Notes under the pieces: generated by a model
Databases searched by the model: none
Told to the model about the DNA's origin: nothing
The model's input: only the letters and a program-made list of their open reading frames with translations
Position numbers and translations under genes: made by a program
Source of the DNA: JAGXIT01 sp049293335
GTDB taxonomy: Bacteria; Patescibacteriota; Saccharimonadia; Saccharimonadales; UBA4665
Direction of reading: 5' to 3'
Length of the DNA stretch: 20,188 nt
NCBI GenBank assembly: GCA_049293335.1
Contig: JBATSO010000005.1
Location: 1 to 20,188 of the forward strand
Part shown: piece after piece, positions 14,746 to 20,188 of the stretch
Layout of the letters: each line of letters starts with the position of its first letter
Position numbering within the stretch: position 1 is the stretch's first letter

Positions 14746-16191
14746 ATGGCGGTAGAGCAGACTTTTTTTTGGTATGACCTTGAAACGACGGGCATAAATC
14801 CGCGCGAGGACCGTATTATGCAGTTTGCGGGGCAGCGTACTGACTTAGCGCTGAACCCCATTGACGAGCCTGTTAATGTGCTTATTAAACTTTCTGAAGA
14901 CATTTTGCCCTCGCCAGACGCCATACTCATTACTGGCATTACGCCGCAGCAAACTCGTGCTGATGGTGTGAGTGAGGCAGAATTTTTGCAATTTTTTAGC
15001 ACACAAGTAGCTACGCCAGGCACAATTTTTGTGGGTTTCAACAGCATACGTTTTGATGATGAGTTTATGCGCTATGTACACTATCGAAATTTTTATGATC
15101 CCTACGCGTGGCAGTGGAAAGATGGGCGGAGCAGGTGGGATTTGCTAGACGTGGTGCGTATGACGCGGGCTTTGCGCCCCGAGGGTATTCAGTGGCCAAC
15201 AGTCGACGGCAAGCCAGGTAATCGGCTGGAACTACTCACCAAGGCTAATAACATTGAACATGTTGGCGCCCATGATGCGCTGGTAGACGTTCGAGCTTCG
15301 ATTGAGCTGGCTAAGCTTATTCAGAAAAAACAACCGAAGTTATTTACGTGGTTGCTGACCCATAGAGACAAAGCGAGTGTGAAGAAAATTGTTGGCAGCG
15401 GCGAACCATTTGTGTACAGCAGTGGCAAGTATGATAATGACGCCGAAAAAACGACAGTGGCTATGCATCTCGTTGAGCACCCAAAAAAAGCTGGAGCTTT
15501 GGTGTACGACTTGCGTTACGACCCAACGCCGTTTTTAGCGCTGAGCCCCGTTGAGCTTGCCGAACGGTGGCAGTGGGTCAAAGACCAAAAAGCGCCGCCA
15601 CGTTTGCCTGTAAAAACCATGCAATTTAACCGTTGCCCGGCCATTGCGCCCATTGGCGTACTTGATGGGCCATCGCAGGAAAGAATCAAAATTGACCTAA
15701 CAAAAACTGCTAAGCACCGCGAAACGCTACAAAAACATCCCGAATTTACGCAGCACATTTTGCAGGCGCTTGAGCTTTTGGACCAAGCCCAAGCTACGCG
15801 GCAAAGTCAAGCTGACCAAACTGTCGACGCCCGACTCTACGACGGTTTTTTTAACGACCACGACAATACAACAATGTCGGTTGTACGCGCCGCTGCTCCC
15901 GAAGAACTAGCCGAACTCGCGCACGATTTTCACGACACACGCCTCACACAGCTCTTGCCACTGTATAAAGCGCGGAACTTCCCACAGGCGTTAACCGACG
16001 AAGAACGGGCTGCCTGGGAAGCGCACCGCTACGCCATGATAATGGAAGGCGGTACAACGAGCCGACTCGCACGGTATATGCACCGCTTACAAGAACTCGC
16101 AGGCTCGGTCAAAGAAGCAGATAAACGTTACTTGCTTGAAGAACTTCAGCTTTACGCCGAAAGTATTATGCCTGTTGTCGACAATGATTGA
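14746..16191 (+). CDS. sbcB: Exodeoxyribonuclease I
   Basis: Exonuclease I degrades single-stranded DNA from the 3' end in recombination and mismatch repair. At 481 residues it matches the E. coli enzyme (475). The DEDDh exonuclease site is intact: D11 and E13 in FFWYDLETTG, D104/D105 in SIRFDDEFMRY, and H176 with D181 in HDALVDVRAS. These positions are close to E. coli D15, E17, D108, H181 and D186. GRSRWDLLDVVRMTRALRPE and the helical C-terminal region (about 350-480) also fit. I choose the ATG at 14746 over 14740 from promoter spacing; both give the same domains. It ends in TGA, the only TGA stop among the complete genes here, and meets a convergent gene after 10 bases with no visible terminator. 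Confidence 0.94.
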   Translation: MAVEQTFFWYDLETTGINPREDRIMQFAGQRTDLALNPIDEPVNVLIKLSEDILPSPDAILITGITPQQTRADGVSEAEFLQFFSTQVATPGTIFVGFNSIRFDDEFMRYVHYRNFYDPYAWQWKDGRSRWDLLDVVRMTRALRPEGIQWPTVDGKPGNRLELLTKANNIEHVGAHDALVDVRASIELAKLIQKKQPKLFTWLLTHRDKASVKKIVGSGEPFVYSSGKYDNDAEKTTVAMHLVEHPKKAGALVYDLRYDPTPFLALSPVELAERWQWVKDQKAPPRLPVKTMQFNRCPAIAPIGVLDGPSQERIKIDLTKTAKHRETLQKHPEFTQHILQALELLDQAQATRQSQADQTVDARLYDGFFNDHDNTTMSVVRAAAPEELAELAHDFHDTRLTQLLPLYKARNFPQALTDEERAAWEAHRYAMIMEGGTTSRLARYMHRLQELAGSVKEADKRYLLEELQLYAESIMPVVDND

Positions 16192-16201
16192 CTAAGTAAT
16201 C

Positions 16202-16408
16202 TTATAAGAGGTTGTATTGCGTAAGTAACTTTAAGGCTCGTCGGGCTCGAACGCGTGCTTGCACACCGTAGCCGAGTCGACTAAAAATGGGCAGCACCAC
16301 GGCCAGTAGGCAAATAGTTGCCAGCCAAACCATACCATACAGCCACATATCAAATGTTATTTCGACTGAAGTACCAGGTACTTGACCCAGAACCAGAAAT
16401 TCTTGCAT
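16202..16408 (-). CDS. Small single-pass membrane protein of unknown function
   Basis: The 68-residue product begins MQEFLVLGQVPGTSVEITFD, has one transmembrane helix (about 21-44) and a basic C-terminal tail (RVRARRALK), so an N-out, C-in topology is predicted. The ATG at 16408 has a good Shine-Dalgarno sequence, GAGGTGG, six bases upstream. The GTG at 16423 overlaps that site and is not the likely start. A near-consensus promoter lies just upstream, which makes this a real gene despite its size. I recognise no family. It is convergent with sbcB (10-base gap) and downstream of the PGPGW membrane-protein gene on the same strand. Confidence 0.7.
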   Translation of the reverse strand: MQEFLVLGQVPGTSVEITFDMWLYGMVWLATICLLAVVLPIFSRLGYGVQARVRARRALKLLTQYNLL

Positions 16409-16439
16409 TTCTAACCACCTCACAAGTGTTATGAGGCCG

Positions 16440-16468
16440 ATTATAGCAAATATTTCTTAAAAAAGCAA
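16440..16468 (-). promoter_or_regulatory. Near-consensus promoter of the small membrane-protein gene
   Basis: On the minus strand, TTGCTT (16468-16463), a 17-base spacer and TATAAT (16445-16440) with extended TG. Initiation near 16433 gives a leader of about 25 bases with a Shine-Dalgarno site. This is the strongest promoter in the window. Confidence 0.75.
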
Positions 16469-16488
16469 GTATGTTTTATAAAATGCTT
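16463..16488 (-). terminator. Weak candidate terminator after the PGPGW gene
   Basis: On the minus strand AAGCA, overlapping the TAA stop, pairs with TGCTT and is followed by a T-run; the loop contains TTTTATAAAA. The stem is only five pairs and overlaps the next gene's -35 box, so this is tentative. Confidence 0.25.
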
Positions 16489-16912
16489 ATGTTTGGGTGT
16501 TTCTAGTCTTCTTTGTTCGTTTACGATATGTCTCTAGGCGCTCTCGGTTCATGAGTGATATAAAAACCGCAGCAAAAAACGCACTGGCAGCCACTGAAAC
16601 TTGCCAAATTGCGGCATGTTTCCAGCCTAAATACGCCGCTACTATAAATAGCGCAACAGCCACAATGTCGTATGCCCACTGGGCGATTGGGTGTTTTGGA
16701 AAGAAAAAATGCACAACCTTACCGCCATGTTTCAAAAGGTATTCGCGGAGATCCATGGCCCATTTATTGTGGATACTTAATAGTCCCAGGCCTGCTAGTG
16801 CGAGTGGTATGCCGCCAGGGCCAGGCAGCCAGCCTGTAAGGAGCGCAAGAAGCAACAGGCAATAGCCTGCTATATCGGTTGCAATTCGGCGGGTGTGTTT
16901 TTTAAATAGCAT
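16487..16912 (-). CDS. PGPGW-motif membrane protein (TIGR02611-like)
   Basis: The 141-residue protein has a basic start (MLFKKHTRRIA), a hydrophobic hairpin containing GWLPGPGGIPLALAGLGLLS (about 23-42), and two more membrane helices (about 82-102 and 106-126) before a basic tail rich in Lys, Arg and Thr. The PGPG motif followed by a hydrophobic run and WAMDLREYL is the mark of the PGPGW putative transmembrane family, whose function is unknown. An in-frame TTG at 16930 would add six residues, but it overlaps the -10 box; the ATG at 16912 lies six bases beyond it. The gene is divergent from uvrA with 61 bases between the starts. Confidence 0.82.
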   Translation of the reverse strand: MLFKKHTRRIATDIAGYCLLLLALLTGWLPGPGGIPLALAGLGLLSIHNKWAMDLREYLLKHGGKVVHFFFPKHPIAQWAYDIVAVALFIVAAYLGWKHAAIWQVSVAASAFFAAVFISLMNRERLETYRKRTKKTRNTQT

Positions 16913-16918
16913 TACTTC

Positions 16919-16924
16919 ATTGTA
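16919..16924 (-). promoter_or_regulatory. -10 box of the PGPGW gene, leaderless
   Basis: TACAAT on the minus strand (16924-16919), six bases before the ATG at 16912. There is no extended TG and only a poor -35 (CTGTTT, 16947-16942). Its upstream part overlaps the uvrA promoter on the other strand. Confidence 0.45.
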
Positions 16925-16934
16925 GCGCAAAGTA

Positions 16935-16963
16935 TGGAAAAAAACAGGGGAGTAGCGTATACT
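16935..16963 (+). promoter_or_regulatory. uvrA promoter, near-leaderless
   Basis: TGGAAA (16935-16940), a 17-base spacer and TATACT (16958-16963). Ten bases separate the box from the ATG at 16974 and thirteen from the second ATG at 16977. No LexA-type box is evident to me. Confidence 0.6.
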
Positions 16964-16973
16964 AGACCAACTT

Positions 16974-19790
16974 ATGATGCATGAAGAAATTGTTGTTCAG
17001 GGGGCCCGCGAGCACAACCTCAAAAATATTAACGTTGCCATACCGCGCGAAAAATTGGTAGTTATAACTGGTTTAAGTGGTTCGGGTAAGTCAAGTCTGG
17101 CGTTTGACACCATTTATGCCGAAGGCCAGCGCCGCTACGTGGAGTCTTTGAGCGCTTACGCTCGCCAGTTTTTGGGCCTCATGGAAAAGCCCGATGTTGA
17201 TCAGATTGATGGACTGAGTCCTGCGATTTCTATCGACCAAAAATCGACCAGCCGTAACCCGCGCTCTACGGTCGCAACGGTAACAGAAATTTATGATTAT
17301 TTACGCTTGTTGTACGCGCGCATTGGTGTGCCGCATTGTCCCGAATGTAATGCGCCTGTGGTGCGGCAAACTGCTGCCAACATTATTGACCAGGTAGCAA
17401 CGCAGCCTGAGGGCGCAAAGCTGATGGTACTGGCACCAATTGTGGTTGATAAAAAGGGTGCCTTCGAGCATATTTCAGAGCAATATTTGCGGGCAGGTTT
17501 TGCGCGTGTGCGGGTAGACGGCGTGGTATACGCGCTGGATGAATTCCCCGAACTCGATAAAAATATTCGCCATAACATTCAAGTTGTAGTCGACCGTTTA
17601 GTGAACGACGCCGATTCGCGCGTGCGTTTAACCCAAAGTGTCGAGCAGGCGCTCGATGTGGCAGAAGGCAAACTACTGGTGGTAAATGCCGACAACAACG
17701 AAGAATTCAGCTTTAGTCTCATGTACGCCTGCCCAAACCACCCAGAGGTGGCCATTCCAGAGCTCGAACCACGCACTTTTAGCTTTAACAGTCCGCACGG
17801 GGCCTGTGCGGTCTGCACAGGGCTGGGGAATCGACTGGTTGTTGACCCAGAACTGGTTATTCCAAACGGTCGGTTAACCATTGCCGAGGGCGCTATTCGC
17901 CCCTATAACCGCATAAATATGGATAACTGGTATGTGCGCAAGCTCCAGGCTGTTGGTGAAAAGTTTGGCTTTAGTTTGCAAGAGCCGACAGCCAACATTA
18001 GCACCGCAAACATGGAACGAATTTTGTATGGCACAGGCGAGCAAATCTACCGCGTGAGTCTTAGTAAGGGGCGCGCTTTTAACACAACCTACGAGGGTGT
18101 AATACCAAACCTCGAACGGCGCCATAAAGAAACCGAAAGCGATTTTATGCGCCGTGATATTGAGCGCTTTATGCAAGAAAAACCGTGTGTGGCTTGTGGT
18201 GGTCGCCGCCTGAAGCCCGAGGTTTTGGCCGTGACCATTGCCGACAAATCTATTATGGATATTTGCGAACTTTCGATCGATGATGCGCTGGAGTATTTTA
18301 AAACATTGCAGTTAAACGACCTAGAAATGAAGATTGCTCGCTTGGTGCTGAAGGAAATTTCGGCTCGACTGCAATTTTTGCAAGACGTGGGGCTTAATTA
18401 TCTAACGCTCCTCCGCAGCGCAACCACGCTCAGTGGCGGTGAAGCGCAGCGTATTCGTTTGGCAACCCAAATTGGTTCGGGTCTGATGGGTGTGTTGTAT
18501 GTGCTCGATGAGCCGAGTATTGGCTTGCACCAGCGCGATAACAACCGCCTGATTGCTACCCTAAAACGCCTGCGAGATTTAGGCAACACCGTGCTGGTCG
18601 TGGAACACGACGAAGACACCATTCGCACAGCCGACTACCTGCTCGATATCGGCCCTGGGGCGGGCATACACGGTGGTCACGTAGTAGCCCATGGCAGCCC
18701 GGCTGAGGTAGAAAAATCGGCAGAGAGTATTACAGGCCAATACTTATCAGGCCGCAAAGCCATTGCCGTGCCTAAGAAGCGTCGCAAGGGCAACGGTAAA
18801 AAACTATCAATCATAGGTGCGCGCGAAAACAACTTGCAGAATGTAACGGTCGACATTCCACTGGGCGAGCTGGTAGTAGTGAGCGGTGTGTCGGGTAGCG
18901 GCAAGTCTAGTCTTATAAACGACATTCTGGCCAAAGAACTCCATGCCCGTTTGCACCACGCTAGTACCGTGCCTGGCCGCCATGATGACATTCAGGGGAT
19001 TGAACACCTCGACAAAGCCATCATAATCGACCAGTCGCCAATTGGCCGTACGCCGCGCAGTAACCCCGCAACGTACACTGGCTTGTTTACGCCCATTCGC
19101 GAACTTTTTGCCAGCGTGCCAGAGGCCAAACTGCGGGGCTACGCCGCTGGACGTTTTAGCTTTAATGTCAAGGGTGGCCGCTGCGAAAACTGCTCGGGTG
19201 ATGGCATTATAAAAATAGAAATGCACTTTTTGCCCGATGTATACGTACCGTGCGAAGTCTGCCACGGCAAACGCTACAACCGCGAAGCACTCGAAATCCA
19301 CTACAAGGGTAAAACCATTAGCGACGTACTGGAAATGACCTGCGAGCAGGCGCTCGAGTTCTTTGAAAACATCCCTGCCATTGCACGTAAGCTCCAGACC
19401 TTGGTGGACGTTGGGCTCGGCTATATAGCCCTCGGCCAACCAGCGACCACGCTCAGTGGCGGTGAAGCGCAGCGCATAAAGCTTGCCAGCGAACTATCAC
19501 GTCGACCCACCGGCCGCACGCTCTACATACTTGACGAACCAACCACCGGCCTCCATATGGCTGATGTCGAAAAGCTGCTTCATGTCCTGCACGCGCTCGT
19601 GACAGCGGGCAATAGCATGGTCGTTATAGAACACAACCTAGACGTCATAAAAAGCGCCGACTGGCTCATAGACATGGGCCCAGAGGGCGGCAACGCCGGC
19701 GGCACCATCGTCGCGGAAGGCACCCCCGAGCAAATTGCAAAAGCCCCGCAAAGCTACACCGGCCAACACCTAAAAAGAATGATATTTTAA
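16974..19790 (+). CDS. uvrA: Excinuclease ABC subunit A
   Basis: UvrA is the damage-sensing ATPase of nucleotide excision repair; a dimer loads UvrB on lesions. The 938-residue length is typical. Two ABC ATPase units are complete: Walker A GLSGSGKS (33-40) with signature TLSGGEAQRIRLA and VLDEPSIGL, and a second Walker A GVSGSGKS with TLSGGEAQRIKLA and ILDEPTTGL. Zinc modules are present: CPNH...CAVC in the first (one Cys replaced by His), CVAC in the middle, and CENC...CEVC in the C-terminal DNA-binding module. GRTPRSNPATYTG is intact. uvrB and uvrC are not in the window. Two copies of an exact 29-base sequence encode the two ABC signatures. It starts with tandem ATG codons and has its own promoter. 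Confidence 0.97.
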   Translation: MMHEEIVVQGAREHNLKNINVAIPREKLVVITGLSGSGKSSLAFDTIYAEGQRRYVESLSAYARQFLGLMEKPDVDQIDGLSPAISIDQKSTSRNPRSTVATVTEIYDYLRLLYARIGVPHCPECNAPVVRQTAANIIDQVATQPEGAKLMVLAPIVVDKKGAFEHISEQYLRAGFARVRVDGVVYALDEFPELDKNIRHNIQVVVDRLVNDADSRVRLTQSVEQALDVAEGKLLVVNADNNEEFSFSLMYACPNHPEVAIPELEPRTFSFNSPHGACAVCTGLGNRLVVDPELVIPNGRLTIAEGAIRPYNRINMDNWYVRKLQAVGEKFGFSLQEPTANISTANMERILYGTGEQIYRVSLSKGRAFNTTYEGVIPNLERRHKETESDFMRRDIERFMQEKPCVACGGRRLKPEVLAVTIADKSIMDICELSIDDALEYFKTLQLNDLEMKIARLVLKEISARLQFLQDVGLNYLTLLRSATTLSGGEAQRIRLATQIGSGLMGVLYVLDEPSIGLHQRDNNRLIATLKRLRDLGNTVLVVEHDEDTIRTADYLLDIGPGAGIHGGHVVAHGSPAEVEKSAESITGQYLSGRKAIAVPKKRRKGNGKKLSIIGARENNLQNVTVDIPLGELVVVSGVSGSGKSSLINDILAKELHARLHHASTVPGRHDDIQGIEHLDKAIIIDQSPIGRTPRSNPATYTGLFTPIRELFASVPEAKLRGYAAGRFSFNVKGGRCENCSGDGIIKIEMHFLPDVYVPCEVCHGKRYNREALEIHYKGKTISDVLEMTCEQALEFFENIPAIARKLQTLVDVGLGYIALGQPATTLSGGEAQRIKLASELSRRPTGRTLYILDEPTTGLHMADVEKLLHVLHALVTAGNSMVVIEHNLDVIKSADWLIDMGPEGGNAGGTIVAEGTPEQIAKAPQSYTGQHLKRMIF
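18423..18451 (+). repeat. 29-bp exact direct repeat in uvrA, copy 1
   Basis: It is identical at every base to 19446-19474, in the same strand and frame, and encodes TTLSGGEAQR of the first ABC signature. Protein conservation explains part of the match, but third codon positions are also identical. Confidence 0.85.
19446..19474 (+). repeat. 29-bp exact direct repeat in uvrA, copy 2
   Basis: This is the second copy, encoding the C-terminal ABC signature, 1023 bases after the first. The flanks diverge at once on both sides. Confidence 0.85.
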
Positions 19791-19878
19791 AAAAGTATAG
19801 ACACAAGAAACACTTCGTTGAGAAAACATGCTCGCTCTACGCCCAGCGTGCCCATAAAGTCAAAAACCAAACGGCGGG

Positions 19879-19887
19879 TGGTATACT
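19879..19887 (+). promoter_or_regulatory. Extended -10 promoter of the last gene, leaderless
   Basis: TG (19879-19880), one base, TATACT (19882-19887), six bases before the ATG at 19894. No clear -35. The uvrA gene ends about 90 bases earlier without an obvious terminator. Confidence 0.6.
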
Positions 19888-19893
19888 AAACAC

Positions 19894-20188
19894 ATGCCCC
19901 GCACTAACCGCAAAAAACCCACAAAAACCACAAAAACCAAGGCAAACCCATCAGCTCGTCAGGTTATCACCTGGGCGGCCATACTCATCGTGCTTGTTTC
20001 GGTTGGGCTTATCACGCTAGGTTCTATACGTGAGCACACCCAAAAAATACGCACCGAAAAGGCCCAAACCACTAGACTAAACGCAGCAGCGAACGACCTC
20101 CAAAAAGTCTACGACCAGCTTGTTGCTACCACACCAAACATCAGAGAAAAAAGCTTCGAAAAATCCTGCACCCAATCAAGCGCCGTAC
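19894..20188 (+). CDS. Lys-rich single-pass membrane protein, 3' truncated
   Basis: The frame is open from the ATG at 19894 to the window edge (98 codons). The N-terminus is very rich in Lys and Thr (RKKPTKTTKTKA), followed by one transmembrane helix (about residues 24-44). A charged, probably helical stretch then lies outside the membrane (SIREHTQKIRTEKAQTTRL...LQKVYDQL), with a Cys near residue 91. A leaderless promoter supports the start. The visible part resembles a bitopic envelope protein. I do not recognise the family, and the functional domain may lie beyond the window. Confidence 0.7.
   Translation, partial: MPRTNRKKPTKTTKTKANPSARQVITWAAILIVLVSVGLITLGSIREHTQKIRTEKAQTTRLNAAANDLQKVYDQLVATTPNIREKSFEKSCTQSSAV

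Noticed and set aside
16189..16224. sbcB TGA as a sense codon (Gly) as in Gracilibacteria
   Set aside because: Exonuclease I already has full length at the TGA, reading on adds only a few codons, and no in-frame TGA occurs inside any of the confident genes.
16474..16483. TTTTATAAAA palindrome
   Set aside because: It is short, AT-only and lies in a T/A-rich gap. It was considered only as the loop of a weak terminator candidate.
1..20188. tRNA, rRNA, CRISPR array, insertion sequence or attachment site
   Set aside because: I found no cloverleaf, spaced direct repeats, transposase or target duplication by reading both strands. A tRNAscan or repeat search could confirm this.

Overview
The window looks like chromosomal DNA of a Patescibacteria (CPR) organism, most likely Candidatus Saccharibacteria (TM7). 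I infer this from three things: a compact alanyl-tRNA synthetase of CPR type, an ftsA-like gene followed by a membrane-anchored 'baseplate J-like' protein and then ruvX and mltG, and exported proteins carrying an STNA..GY-type motif. These are family recollections, not database results. The code is standard: UGA ends sbcB, which argues against the UGA-glycine lineages (Gracilibacteria, Absconditabacteria). Gene density is high, no gap exceeds 300 bases (the largest is 186), and I see no tRNA, rRNA, CRISPR array, insertion sequence or phage gene.

Region 1 (1-4083) encodes cell-surface proteins. Two tandem paralogous exported proteins (the first cut by the left edge) are followed by a DUF916-like exported protein with a C-terminal membrane anchor, and by an anchored Ig-like/PKD-domain protein. 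The layout resembles WxL surface-protein loci of Firmicutes. Region 2 (4084-7299) holds mnmA (tRNA U34 2-thiolation) and alaS, whose product lacks the usual beta-barrel linker and C-Ala domain. Region 3 (7300-12026) is a tightly packed four-gene operon: ftsA-like, baseplate-J-like membrane protein, ruvX, mltG. Region 4 (12027-13358) is a membrane-anchored LysM-CHAP peptidoglycan hydrolase behind its own promoter and a long leader. With FtsA and MltG it forms a cell-wall and division neighbourhood. Region 5 (13359-16191) has obgE and sbcB (exonuclease I). Region 6 holds two small membrane-protein genes on the minus strand. Region 7 (16913-20188) is uvrA, divergent from one of these, and the start of an unrecognised single-pass membrane protein cut by the right edge.

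The most striking feature is promoter layout. Nine genes that begin transcripts have a -10 box, usually of the extended TGnTATACT kind, ending only 6-10 bases before the start codon. Transcription would then begin at or within about three bases of the ATG, giving leaderless mRNAs. Genes inside operons, and a few with longer leaders, have Shine-Dalgarno sites instead. The rule moves several start codons inward (the PKD gene, ftsA, sbcB and the PGPGW gene). Three of these promoters also share an ACCTC element just upstream of the TG.
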